Shown here: piece by piece, positions 22,136 through 34,124 of the stretch | Position numbering within the stretch: the stretch's first letter is position 1 | Layout of the letters: each line of letters starts with the position of its first letter | Assembly: GCA_934047225.1 (NCBI GenBank) | Contig: OW203987.1 | Span: 7,529,501-7,593,500 of the forward strand | DNA from: Ypsolopha sequella | Lineage: Eukaryota; Arthropoda; Insecta; Lepidoptera; Ypsolophidae | Direction of reading: 5' to 3' | DNA: 64,000 bases | Notes under the pieces: generated by a model | The model's database searches: none | Seen by the model: the letters and a program-made list of their open reading frames with translations, nothing else | What the model was told of the DNA's origin: nothing | Program-made: the position numbers and the translations under genes

Positions 22136-22594
22136 TATATATATATAGTATGCCTAAGCTTAGTAGGTACCTATATAGTTTCGTGTATGCATAAATGATC
22201 ATCATATAATTAACAACTACTCAAACATAAATTTTGGAAAAAAAATGAAAACTTGTCAAAACATGGAAAGTTATAAATACTGATTTTATTGTTCCAAATG
22301 CGTTACTGAATGAAATTGTAAGGTTTGATCACGCAATTCTAATTTTTGAAAAAAAGTTTTCCAGGCATCCATAAACACTGCAATAACGCACCATACTGAT
22401 TAAAAATCAGTATCGTGATAAAACTTTGTAACGAAACACGCGCGCAGCAAACGAGTGGTAATCGAGCTCTGCCTGACTCCAGATTTCCACTAACTTGCGG
22501 GGGACCGCGGGGGACGTTAAATTCGCGCGGGGAGGTGAGTGTCGCTTCTTTACGTAGTAATACTTTATATTCTCTGCCTAAAGACAAGACTTTG

Positions 22595-22675
22595 AAAAAA
22601 ATCCCCGGGCCAGGATTCGAACCTGCGACCTCTTGTTATCAAGACAAGCGCGCTACCAATTGCGACACCGAGGTT
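22595..22675 (-). mobile_element. tRNA-like sequence (SINE head or pseudo-tRNA)
   Basis: The minus strand reads TCGCAATTGGTAGCGCGC (A box-like), a CTTGT/ACAAG anticodon-type stem, and GCAGGTTCGAATCCTGG, which contains a perfect B box. The seven-base loop would place TGA at the anticodon. Serine tRNAs need a long variable arm that is absent here, so this is a tRNA-derived repeat rather than a working tRNA. A second copy is at 62769-62838. Confidence 0.65.
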
Positions 22676-22852
22676 CCTACCCAGACCGGTGAATTCTTCC
22701 ATCATATTTGTCCACTGTTATTTTTTGCTTCTGCCTGATATACTATATGTGTAGTACAAGCTAGCATATCAGGCAGAAGCAAAAATAACAATGGACAAGT
22801 ATGATGGAAGAATTCACCGGTCTGGGTAGGAACCTCGGTGGCGCAATTGGTA
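22654..22852. repeat. Large palindrome (two ~86-bp arms) overlapping the tRNA-like sequence
   Basis: The left arm 22654-22741 and right arm 22767-22852 are inverted copies with few mismatches, through CCGAGGTTCCTACCCAGACC and GGTGAATTCTTCCATCATA. The outer ends of both arms contain the A-box half of the tRNA-like sequence. Only the left side continues into a whole cloverleaf. Confidence 0.85.
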
Positions 22853-22859
22853 ACTAAAT

Positions 22860-23589
22860 AATCATTATAATTATAAATAAAAAATGTTGTTGTAACAAAT
22901 AAAGTTGAAAATTTTAAAACTATTTCCTTTTCAAAGTTGTTCGTATCGTCGAGTACTACCACTAGTTTTCGTTTCCAAGATTTCTCGGTGTTTATCTGTT
23001 TTGGAGAAGTGTTTGTGAATATCACAAAACTTATGTGACGTCAAAAGTCTTTTCTCAAGAATGAGAAAAAGTCTTATATTTTATACTACAGAACCATGAG
23101 AAAGAAGGTTTAACCGACACATTATAGGGTGGTTCACCATGGAAAAAGGTTATCGGAAGGCGGCCTTAACCGAAATTCCATGAAATTTTTATAAACAATG
23201 ACTATTAAAATTTTGTGTCCATCCAATCGAAGTATTGTATTTCATTGCTTTTTAAAAAAAGATGGGTATTTGGTTTCACGGTAAACTTTTGGCAAACATT
23301 TTTTTTTAAATCAATGCGGTTATTTAATATAAAATATTATTTATTACAATAAATCATATCACTTAGTAGATAGGGGAGACCAAGTATTGACTCTTCAATA
23401 AACTTTTTTAAAAAGATTTTGTTCGTGGAATAAATGAATACTATTAAAAAAGATCATTTCGTATTGTGACTTTCATGCTAAAAATTTATTTAAAACCATC
23501 AGTCTCAAAACAAATGTTTTCTAAAATAATTTTAAATTTAAATATTTCATTTTTATTACATTTTTTAAAATTAACTTTTGTCCTGTTAC
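22860..23589. other. No gene recognised
   Basis: AT-rich. A fragment near 22930-22980 (GTATCGTCGAGTACTACCAC) resembles a diverged right arm of MITE G. Nothing else was identified. Confidence 0.45.
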
Positions 23590-23952
23590 AGGTGGTAGAG
23601 CTGATGCCTGGCTCGACTGTGGAGGTACCGCCATATTACTTGGAGACCCCCTCGAAGTAATTCGGGGGAGAGTAAGAGGACAGCTCACAGGCAAAAAACC
23701 AGGAGGCCCATCATGCCTGGGACCGATGGATGGTGGTATATCCATCCCTAATAGCCGGGCCTTATATGGAACAGACTGGTGATGGGCAGCGGCGTCACTG
23801 GTGCGAGGGTTCCGGCACCGCGCTCACCAACCCGCCTGCTCAGCGTGTGTGAGTATGGGCAATTCTTCCAGGATGACCGCCGGGAGTGGCAAAGTCCTGG
23901 AAAGGCATATGTCCAGCAGTGGACGAACTATCCTGATGGATGGATGGATGGA
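23590..23952 (+). mobile_element. LINE 3' end, family H copy 2
   Basis: It begins AGGTGGTAGAGCTGATGCC like the 9711 copy and ends GTCCAGCAGTGGACGAAC followed by a GATG repeat tail. The frame 23779-23991 ends with CEYGQFFQDDRREWQ then GKAYVQQWTN, the best-preserved coding remnant of the family. Confidence 0.75.
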
Positions 23953-24820
23953 CCCGTTCCACAAACACACCAGCTCGAAGTCGTTGATTAACCTTGTCAG
24001 AAATGTGAAATTCAACATTCAAATTTTACATTTACCCAGGCGTTTAGGAACGCTACCTTAGCATAATATATATAAATTAAATTAAAATGTTTAAATCTTA
24101 TTTTTGAATTTAAAATTACTTATTTATGGACTATTATGTACAAAACCACTGTGTACAAGACAATGTACTATAACTCTTATGTTTTTATAACGGCCTACAA
24201 ATGTAGCATTCAAGTAAATATTCGGCAGGCTAATTACATAATATCTGCGCGTGCGCCGACCAACCACCGCAGAACAAAACTGTCATCTAATTGAAGAGTT
24301 CTATCACGAAACTTTTGATTCGTTTTGGTCTGCAGCCGCTATACAGACAGCCGATTCAAGGAAAACGTCTAGTATTGCAGTGTGCGTCGTGCATTGATTC
24401 CTAACTTGGTATTTGTCAATACACAATGCACCTGCTATACCTATTATGTTTTATTATTGTAACGCATTGTTAAATGTTGTCGTAGAATTACATAACAATT
24501 ATGTCAATGGTTGTCATAGCATATTCTGGGTGATAAATTATATTATAAACATATAATTGGCTTTAACTCAAAATACTTAATGTTTTCTCATCAATACGAA
24601 AAACTGGGTGTGTTCATTTAAAATTTTACCTCTTTTACTCACCTTGGAGCGGTTAGAATTAAAAATTAATAAAATAAAGTATTTTAATAGCGAAATTTCT
24701 CGCTTTTATTACTCTAAACATAATTTAGAGCACATTAAAAATTAGAAAAATTCAATAAGAAATAAATAATATTAATAAAACTCGCGTGAGCTGACATACT
24801 AAATTATTTTTAAATGCAAC

Positions 24821-24986
24821 TTGAACATTTACGTGTGGTTGTTGTTGACTATATGCCAACCGTTTCACCGATACAATTTCGGCATTATCAAGGCGAGTGT
24901 AGTTCTTAGGAACGCCTTGATAATGCCGAATTTTATCGGTGAAACGGTTGGCATATAGTCAACAACAATCACACGTGAGTGTTCAA
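24821..24986. repeat. Long hairpin, ~75-bp arms with a 17-bp loop
   Basis: Left arm 24821-24895 and right arm 24913-24986 are inverse copies with about five differences, through GACTATATGCCAACCGTTTC and CGGCATTATCAAGGCG. No flanking target duplication was identified. It could be a MITE or a hairpin-RNA source. Confidence 0.85.
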
Positions 24987-25177
24987 GCCGCATGTAATAA
25001 ATATATAATAAATAAATAAATAAATATTTTGAAACATTTCCCTGGCCAGGATTCAGGTCAGGAATAGAGGTCACAGATTCAAATCTTGGCCGAGGATTTT
25101 TTTTAATATATTTGTATTACTATATAAATATATACTTTTTTCAAGCTTCGTTTATTTATTTAATTAATTTCATTAGA

Positions 25178-25214
25178 CTGATGACGGCCCCGTACCGTGG
25201 GCCGAAATATATCT
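25178..25214 (+). ncRNA. Hammerhead-ribozyme-like motif, copy 1
   Basis: CTGATGA (25178-25184) is followed by C, a GGCCC/GGGCC hairpin and GAAATATATC. AGA before and TCT after could form stem I. The core matches the hammerhead pattern except for one extra C between CTGATGA and stem II (or, if that C pairs, the loss of the G of GAAA). Activity is unproven. Confidence 0.35.
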
Positions 25215-25620
25215 TGTGCTTTTTTTTTTTAATTGGTGTAATATTAACAGCTACATTAAATAAATAAAAAATGAGAATACAGTGAATACACACTGGAATA
25301 TTATGCAGCTTGCAGATTTGTCATGAATCATGGATGTTCTGACCTTTGAGCGTGTGCAAGTCCTTAAATGTCAGTGGTTAGATAATTAGAATTGTGTCTA
25401 GATCTTCTCTGATCTTCAACAACAAATTTGTTTGTAAGCTTTCGATATTTTAATTGCTTATAAATTATAATTACCGTTAATGGCAATATCCAAAATGAGT
25501 TAGTTGAATAAAGACGTATTCAAGTTTGATCTTCTCTTCAAAAGTGGGATTTATTTGCATGACTTGGGGATTTATGACTTTGCTCTGCAACCCCGTTGGG
25601 GGTAGCAAAATCCAAAAACT

Positions 25621-25905
25621 GGGGGAGAGTAAGAGGACAGCTCACAGGCAAAAAACCAGGTGGCCCACCATGCCTGGGACCGATGGATGGCGGTATATCC
25701 ATCCCTAATAGCCGGGCCTTATATGGAACAGACTGGTGACGGGCAGCGGCGTACACTGGTGCGAGGGTTCCGGCACCGTGCTCACCAACCCGCCTGCCCA
25801 GCGTGTGTGAGTATGGGCAATTCTTCCAGGATGACTGCCGGGAGTGCCAAAGTCCTGGAAAGGCTTATGTCCAGCAGTGGACGAACTAGGCTGATGGATG
25901 GATGA
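25621..25905 (+). mobile_element. LINE 3' end, family H copy 3
   Basis: Same 3' end as copies 1 and 2 with a GATG tail. The 5' truncation is at GGGGGAGAGTAAGAGG. Orientation is the same as the other three copies. Confidence 0.75.
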
Positions 25906-28130
25906 TTATTTAATTCCATACGAAGTAATTGTGATTGTGATTATGAACTGACAATAGATGGCAGTAACGCAGCCTTTAGTCTTGGTTCTGTGAGTAGTAA
26001 TAAATGTGACAATACTAGTGTAATGACATCGATCGACCTATCAATAAAAAAATAAAAATTAAAAACGTAAAATTTCATCACTTCTTTAAAGTCGTTTGGG
26101 GGCTTTCCACGACCCAACCTCTCGTGACCCGAATTTGTGTCGCGACCCGGGTTTAAGAATCGCGGTCTTAAAACTTTGTTTATAAAGCTGTAAATAACAT
26201 ATCCATACCCAGATGGCACCCCCTGCCAAACTAACGCCAAGCCATTAAATAGAAAAGTCTTTACGTATTACATACACTCGCACCTACCAATTTTCACGAG
26301 GATTTCACCATTATGTAGTCGTAATAAGAAAGCCCGTTTATGTTAATCTTTATATACAAAGAAAATGCCAAATAATGTCCCTACATAATCAAGGCAGATC
26401 ACCGTCAACTGTAGATAGATTAGATAAAGGTTAGACAGGTAATAAATTAAAATGAAGCAATATGTATTTCATCAATTTCCATATTAAGTAAATCAATGTT
26501 CTTAAAAATCCGATAATTCTGGCCTTGAACTTACGAATTTTGAAACGACGTGCTTATGTAATTCGCAAACGCAATAAACAGACATCTTAATAAATACCTA
26601 TAGAGTACTGTTATATGCTGAATACATACATAATTATAGACTTAAGCGCTGGGGAGCAAACTATGCGTATGCGCAAATGAATTTTAAATAGACTCAAAGA
26701 TGAATCAGAGATGGTAATTATAGAACAAGCGAAAGTGATATGCACAGAGCGTTAAGCCGCACGTTATTGTCTTTCAATATTGTTTTTGGATACTGTACAA
26801 GATGTACTGAAGAATACGTTATGCAACAAAGAAAACCGTTCATTTAAATGCTTCTGAAAATTGTTTTAGATAGATAGATAGATAGATAGATAAAACATTT
26901 ATTCACTATAACAATACGTACACAATTCACATTCAACACAATTAAATATTTACATTAACAATAAAAGACACGGAACAAGTTTTAACAATAATAAAAATGA
27001 GACAGATACATAATTATGGACATATTACAATAGTAAAAGGGCTCCGACTCAGTATTTGCTGCAAAGATTCACAATGCAGCACTGATCATTCTGCCGGAAC
27101 CGTAGAAGAGCGACGTGCTGAACTTTAATTTTGTGTAATTTAATTAAGAAATAAATAATATAATATATGGTTATACATATAATATTTATGTGAGTGTAAT
27201 ACTTATAAGTGAATATTATATTTAATATATTTATGTAATATGGTATAAAAACAAATTAAAGTAATATAAAATGAAAATAATAATAAATTAACAAAATTTG
27301 TACTAAAAGAATATAATAATGCACCACTGCTTGCCTTAATGGAACTTTGCTACAGTTTTTATTTACAACTCTGTTGAATATTGTTCATGCATGGCATACT
27401 TTCATAAAATGGGGTAGCGGAATTTTACTTAGCATTTTTTTTGCCATTTTGCCTAGAAACGGAAAACTTAATTGTTCATATATTTAGGTCTGTCTGGTGG
27501 AGAAGACAAGACCTATCCTAACTCCATGGTCTGATGAGAAAATTTTCGTTCAATCCTTGCTCTGTGCCACGAGCAAATTTCTTTACAATCAAGGAATTTC
27601 GTGTAATTAACTGAGGGGAAATAATTATATTAGCATTAAAATATATGTATATATGTATAATGTATGTACTAGTACGAATTAACCTCGTACAACTATTTAA
27701 AGTTTTAATAACATATTAAAACCTAAATTAAGTATGAAGGAAGTGTGGCGCGACGGTGGACAATTTCGTACGCACTATACTTGCGCTTGCGCTGCTTGAA
27801 TGCAAAATTTCAAGTCCCGTTGTCCCCATTTTGAATTTTGAATTTCTACTTATAGAAAGGATTTTTCACTGCATGCTATCTTTACCTGAAATTTATTATG
27901 TTCGAAGTCAAAGACTTCAAAGTATAGGTTTGTACATACTCACATACTTATAATTTTTCAATTTATTCAAAACACAAAAACTTATATATCTTTACCTAAA
28001 AGGGTGATACTTACATGATATTACATGACGTGAATAATTTTTCCACCATCCCTTTCTACCTTTCTTAAATCACCATTTATTTTATTTAACTTTTTAAATA
28101 CCTAATAATAAAATACAAGTAATTTAAAAA
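25906..28130. other. Intergenic, mostly unassigned
   Basis: A (GATA)n run at about 26867-26891 precedes ATAAAACATTTATTCACTAT, which reads on the minus strand like a LINE 3' tail with a TATC repeat. The coding part, if any, was not recognised within about 26890-27115. 27130-27330 is very AT-rich. No gene was identified. Confidence 0.45.
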
Positions 28131-28413
28131 ATTCGGGTAGAGTAGGAGGACAGCTCACAGGCAAAAAACCGGGAGGCCCACCATGTTTCGGACCGATGGA
28201 TGGCGGTATATCCATCCCTAATAGCCGGCCCTTATATAGAACAGACTGGTGACGGGCAGCGGCATCTGGTGCGAGGGTTCCAGCACCGCGCTCACCAACC
28301 CGCCTGCCCAGCGTGTGTGAGTATGGGAAATTCTTCCAGGATGACCGCCGGGAGTGGCAAAGTCCTGGAAAGGCTTATGTCCAGCAAAGGACGAACTAGG
28401 CTGATGGATGATG
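28131..28413 (+). mobile_element. LINE 3' end, family H copy 4
   Basis: From ATTCGGGTAGAGTAGGAGGA to GACGAACTAGGCTGATGGAT. This is the fourth copy with the same 3' end and another 5' truncation point. Confidence 0.75.
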
Positions 28414-28849
28414 AATTAAAAAAAAAAGTTTTATTCTATTATACCTAATATTTCAACACATTATTTTACTCGCACCAAGTTTTCAAAAAGTGCCAAAATT
28501 ATTAATTATAATTCTTTTTTTAAACATTATGGTATGTAACCATGAAAAAACCATAACTTATGACTTCGACTTAAATGCGTAAAACTATAATAATAATAAT
28601 TAGATGTGTACTCACACTTAGACGTGTATTTCTGACAGAATGACGTAACATGTCTCAACAATGGATATTTTGAGGACAATGTTGTGTATCTTTAGTCTCT
28701 CCGTGACAATATTTTAAATATTCTTGCCGTCGGATAATTCGCATAAAAACGCGCTGTGAAAATTCACGTTATGGCGATATGCGAAAAAAATACGGGTGTT
28801 TCTTTTCTGTGTATTCCATGAAATACACGGAAAATTATGATCAGTTTCT

Positions 28850-29130
28850 GGTATATGCATTTTGACTATATAGTCTATGGTTTTGAAATTGGAAAACATG
28901 TTTGGATAAATTTTCCTCAATAGAAATAATTGTTGAAATGAGGTCTTCAAACACACTTTTTCTCCTCGTTTGACGAATAGGAACCATATAAAGAACTCAA
29001 ACATATTTTATTAGGTGTGTTTTAACAATATCTAGAGATTAGATATTTGAAATTTTGCTAGCTATTTTAGTTTTTCTCATAAAAATATAAAACCAACTTT
29101 TTTCCCTTTTGCCCTGAATCCGCCCCTTTT
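28850..29130. mobile_element. Diverged MITE B relative
   Basis: GTTGAAATGAGGTCTTC, a CTCCTCGTTTGACGAATAG segment, TTTTATTAGGTGTGTTTTAA and CCAACTTTTTTCC follow the order of the B element at 11259-11663, but with many changes and no clear TTAA ends. Confidence 0.5.
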
Positions 29131-30253
29131 CGCTCTGCGCGATTTTTCGATTTTATTTTATTTTTATTTTATTTGACAAAAATAAAATTCGCATAGCTGG
29201 ATATTGCATAGATTTCAAGTCAACTGGACTGGGTGCCTATCATCAAAATCATAGACCTACTATCGAATTCCGATTGTCTAAGGATATTTTCTCATTTGAA
29301 GTGACGTCACAGTTCGTAAATAGTTAAATACATTCTAAAGGCAATTTTGAAAGTTCAGTTTTTATCTTTGTTTTTGACGATAGGCATCCTGTCCAGTTGG
29401 CAACCTAAGATACAGAATAGGGGGTCTGGTAACAAAGGTAAGGCAAAACAAACAAAGCGGCGGGCCTTCAGTCGTTCGCGAAAAGGAAATATCGCACGTT
29501 TTATTCAGTTTTTGGGATCCGTATCCGATGCGACCATGGAACCTTCATGATTCTTGAGTTAAAAAATTTCATTTAATTTTAAAATTAAAGATTTATCTGT
29601 GTTCATCTGTCTACATGGACTTTAATTTTGAACGGGTTATAAAAATGTAAAAAAAATAATAATAAACGTACATGAATTAAATTAATTAAAATAATTAATT
29701 TAAGTATATTAAATTAATGAAGCAATGTATATATATATTATATTATATTATATATATAAACGATTAAAATTATAGCTAAAATCTATAATTATATACTACA
29801 TTATAATGGGTCACATAAATACATGCTAAGAAGAAGAGCAAGAAACTTAGCAAGATCATGTCTTTTGTTAAACATTGTTCCTTTTTTTTCTAATTTCTGT
29901 TACATACTATAACTTATACTATACAAAACGCCTGTCCCGGCGACATAAGTCGGTCAACCAGCAGTAGACCTTGCTTACGGTCGCTGCGACTCCGTCGTCG
30001 ACAAGCAGACTTCGCGGACAAGAGGAAGTGGAGTTTATTATTTTATTTCATGGTTGTATGTCTAGTACAACAATACAAGGTGTCTCAATGACGTAGTGCT
30101 TCAAAACTTACCATTCATTTTTTTTTATACTAAACAATATTGCTTTGTGGCCATCGAAGAGGTCGTGGGTTCAATACCCGCGCACATGCATTTGTTTTCA
30201 GTCTGCGTGCTTCGAAAGGATTGATAGATAGATAGATAAAACATTTAGGCACG
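29131..30253. other. Intergenic with small repeat fragments
   Basis: 29824-29876 (GAAGAGCAAGAAACTTAGCA) is a third piece of the 3805-5144 LINE 3' UTR. 30160-30186 (GTCGTGGGTTCAATACCCG) has a B-box and T-arm like form, but no complete cloverleaf was found. The 67-codon frame at 29347 begins with TTG, not ATG, and is not supported. Confidence 0.4.
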
Positions 30254-30727
30254 TTAAGGGCCTTTTTATTGCCAAATGGGCACTTTCTAAAGCCTACTCC
30301 TCGTTTACGGCCAAACCAAAAATAATGAAAAAATGTATTATGAATAATCAGCTCTTAGTCAACATATGCAACATTTTTCTATTTCATACCACTAAAACTT
30401 CTACATGAAACAATGTATTAACTAAATGGTGTTTTTTGGCTTGAATTTCCTACTGCTCCTAAGTGGCTTGGCCGATTGAATTAATTCATGCTTTGATAAA
30501 TAGATAAACTTAATAGCTATAAACATAACATAGGATTATTCAATCGAACAATCACGTCCATGTGAAAAGTATTATTTTCTCCTATTTGGCCCTATCAAGG
30601 ACGCAGCGAGCGTCGTAACAGCCACTATGCATTGCGCGCTGATAAAAACGTTATTTCAATGTCGTTTCCGTTGACATTCGTACTGAAAAATATCGAGCTG
30701 GTAATTTGGCGATGGTAATCGCCTTAA
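30254..30727. mobile_element. TTAA-bounded element C, copy 1
   Basis: 474 bp from TTAAGGGCCTTTTTATTGCC to GATGGTAATCGCCTTAA. The whole unit recurs inverted at 40023-40497, also bounded by TTAA and almost the same length. No open frame of note, so non-autonomous. Confidence 0.85.
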
Positions 30728-31644
30728 GGCACCTCTTACCAGCTTCATCCGAAAATGACTCTCTTGATGAAGTTATTTCTATATTATTAAATTATGAAAA
30801 TTTACATGTTATTAGTTAAACTATAAAGAACAACTTCATTTGAGAAATACTAACTACTCAAAAAATCGCTCTATGAATCGTACTCCTAATTCTTATAATA
30901 AACTTTTCAGTGACATCGACATTTTCTCCGAAAGTATATACTCATATAAAAATAAGGGTTTTGCAAAATTTATCAAATGCATACCCAAGTAACAATTCAT
31001 TCGGGCCTAGGTTGTGAAAACTTCCTTTAGTTTGTATTTGGGTCGCAAAAAGGTTAATGCTTTTCTATCTAGGCATATTAAGTACTTGAGAATGATTATT
31101 AAGTTCTAAAACTAATTGTTTATCATAACAACCTTTAAGCCGTTGACAAGAGTTTAAATTAACGTTATTTTGACTTGTGTTTCACGACCTTAAAGTCCTA
31201 GGATCTTATAGTTGTTGTAGACTCTTGATAAGGTTCTGGAGAGGCTAGGATTATGCTTAAGTGAGATCTAAAGGTTAAATTTTTAACTTTGATATAACCA
31301 CAAAGCTATGGAATGTTGAAATTACTTAGAAGTTATTTATAAAACCTATCTAAAGCCTTAAGGCTGTATAAAAGTTGTCTCGGCAAACAAATTAGGACTG
31401 CATGGTGAAAACCAAGACCAAAAGGCTATAGTTCAGAGCTGAAGGCATGATTTATGTCCTACAAGAATATTTGAAAGCTTTAGAGGCATTCTCAAATATT
31501 ATCAGTTGTCTCCGCGAATTCAAATTACGATGTCTTGCAAATTGAACCAACACAGGGTGATTTCAAAAAAACGGAGTGGAAATTTTAAACGGAAAGTGCG
31601 GAAAATTTCCTACGAATAATGAATACAGCGGTTAGTATATATTA
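30728..31644. other. No gene recognised
   Basis: AT-rich single-copy-looking DNA without identifiable frames or repeats. Confidence 0.45.
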
Positions 31645-34124
31645 TTAGGGTTCCGTACCTCTAAAGGAAAAAAACCGGTCAAGTGCGAGTCAGGCTCGCA
31701 TACCTAGGGCTCCATATTATGGATGAAAAATTTTATTTTGTAATTTTTTTCAACCGCTTTAATTGTCCTGTAATCTTTACGTAAACACATATTACCATGA
31801 TTTTTTTCATATTTTTCAGTCTACAAGTTTTGGAGATAAGGGGGGGGGGAGGGAACATACAATTTTTTATGATTTTTCAAGGATTTCTCGAAATAGATGC
31901 AAATAGCCAAACTATAAACTTTTACAATAAACTTTTTAATACCTACAATTTGATACCCATAATGTATTTTTACAAAAATTATTTTTTATTTATTATAATT
32001 CTTTTTTTATATTTTTCGCTTTTGCTAAATTTTTTTTACCGCTATGTTTTCCTGTAATTAGCCAGTTATGATCTATAATTGTCATTTTTTTCATATTTTT
32101 CGGTACACCGGTTTCGGAGATAAAGGGGGGAGGACATACATATTTTTGTGTTTTTTTAAAGATTTTTCGAAACTATTGAGAATAAATATAATAAAAATAT
32201 ATGTTTTTACAATCAAATTTTCAATATCTACAATTTGATATCCATATTGTATTTTATAATTTTTTTTTATGTATTATACTTATCTGTATATATAAAATTC
32301 AAAGTCCTGACTGACTGACTGACTGATATATCAACGCACAGCCTAAACCGCTAGTCCTATAGACTTGAAATTTTGCAAAAAGATACCTTATATAGTGTTA
32401 GCATCCACTAAGTAAGGATTTTTCAAAATTCACCCCCTAAGGGGGTGAAACGGGTGTCCAAAGTTTGTATGGGAAAACAAGATTAGTTAGATTATTTTAT
32501 TCGAGACTTCACAGGAGTACTCCTATCTATAAATGAGTAAACATATATTTCAGGTTTTTTCCGAATTCAATCCCTAAAAGGGGGAAATGGGGTGACAAAT
32601 TCTGAAAATCAACATGGGTATCGTTTGTATGGTTTACAAACAAAACGTTTCAATTAAGCGATTAAGAATACAACAACGATTTCTAAATGCAAAGTAGTGG
32701 ACGTGAAATACCATCATCCCCTCTTGGGGTGCGATGGGGTTGAAATGTTGAAATGTGTAAATATCAATATGGGTGTCGTTTTTATGGTTGAAATTTAATA
32801 TAGCGGACATGAAAATTCTTGAAAGCATGTGTGATAGAGCAATCGGCTGTAACAGACGGACAGACAGACAGCCACAGAAGTGATCCTTTTAGATTTCCAT
32901 TTTTTCCTTTTGAGGTATCTATCTATCTATATATCCACAATATATCCATCCATCTATCTGTTTATCTATCTATCTATATCCAAGCAAAATATCTTTGGAA
33001 CGGAAGGTGGTACATCCCTAGGGGTTGGACCATGGGGTGCCAAAAAAAGTTTTTTTTTGTCAAAACTTTGACAGCCTGCATCTCCCAAACGGCTGGAGCT
33101 AAAACCATAATGATGGATGTATAGGAAAAGGTCTTGACGAGATCTACCTGCCGAAAAAGTCAAAACTTTACAGGCCCGTATCTCCTAAACGGCTGATGCT
33201 AGAACCATGTTCATGGTATTCCAAAAAAAGTCCTCGGCGAGATCTAGATGACGGTAAAAAAGTGCTATAATTTTGATCAGCCATATATCCCGAATGGCTA
33301 ATTTTAAGGAGTTTGGGTTTCAATTATAGTGATCGGTCAAGCTGGAGCTACATGACCAAAAAAATATTTTATTTGACCGGTTTTGACAATTTTTGAACAG
33401 GTCTAAAAAAGTATTCCGATTTGCATGAAACTCGGTATCAAGGGGCATTTAGGGTCGCCGATTACGCTGCCGTATTCAAATTTGACATTTTTTGACAACT
33501 GATAGGGATTTTGACACTTTTTCGGAAAAACTTTGATCGGTGAGTCCCTGTATTCCCAGAGGGAGTGAGAGTACTTAAAATGTTTGTTTCTGAAACAAAA
33601 GTTATTTGTTTCCTGTAGGCCACGCGGGTGAAGCCGCGGGCAGAAGCTAGTTTTTTTATATTTTTCATTTGTGCTTAATTTTTTTAACTTCTATAGTTTC
33701 CCTGTAATTGGCCAGTTTTCATATTTTTTGTTCTACCAGTTTCGGAGATAAGGGGGGGAACATACATATTTTTGTGGTTTTTCAAAATTTCTCGAAACTT
33801 GTGAGAGTAAATTTAGTAAAAGTATACATTTTTACAATCAACTTTTTAATATCTACAACTTGATACCCATATTGTATTTTTAGAATAATATTTTTTATTT
33901 TTCTTACTTTTGTTTTTGAAATATGTTGGAAAATTTAAAATTTTTCAATTTATTTACACTCTGATATGTGGGCAAATTAATTATTTAGGTATATGCCAAA
34001 TTTCATGTCTTTATCTTGAACGGTGCTAAAGTTATGAGGCTGTGACATACGGACGGACGGACGGACGGACAACGAAGTCTCACCATAAAGGTTCCTTTTG
34101 TACCTTTTAGGTACGGAACCCTAA
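31645..34124. mobile_element. DNA element with 16-bp perfect TIRs, holding tandem units and a Helitron
   Basis: TTAGGGTTCCGTACCT at 31645 and its exact inverse AGGTACGGAACCCTAA ending at 34124 bound the element. Inside, an approximately 250-bp unit marked by TTTCGGAGATAAGGGGGG and ACATACATATTTTTGTG occurs three times (around 31795, 32070 and 33695). A Helitron (32283-33650) separates the second and third. A GACG microsatellite lies at 34048-34070. Without the Helitron the element would be about 1.1 kb. Confidence 0.75.
32283..33650 (+). mobile_element. Non-autonomous Helitron
   Basis: It begins TCTGTATATATAAAATTC after an A and ends CGGGCAGAAGCTAG before a T. The hairpin CGCGGGTGAAGCCGCG lies just before the end. 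TC...CTAG between A and T, with a subterminal hairpin, is the established Helitron signature. CTGACTGACTGACTGA lies near the 5' end. Internal tandem segments beginning AAAACTTTGACAGCCTG repeat about every 100 bp (33055-33300). No Rep/helicase frame is present. Confidence 0.85.

Noticed and set aside
22595..22675. Functional tRNA gene
   Set aside because: The apparent TGA anticodon would need a serine-type long variable arm, which is missing. Acceptor pairing is damaged, and the sequence belongs to a repeated, palindrome-associated unit.
29347..29550. 67-residue secreted peptide beginning MKVQFLSLFLTIG
   Set aside because: The first codon is TTG rather than ATG, no promoter or poly(A) context was seen, and no family was recognised.
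30150..30190. tRNA gene suggested by a B-box/T-arm match
   Set aside because: Only the T arm is visible. No acceptor, D or anticodon stems could be built upstream.
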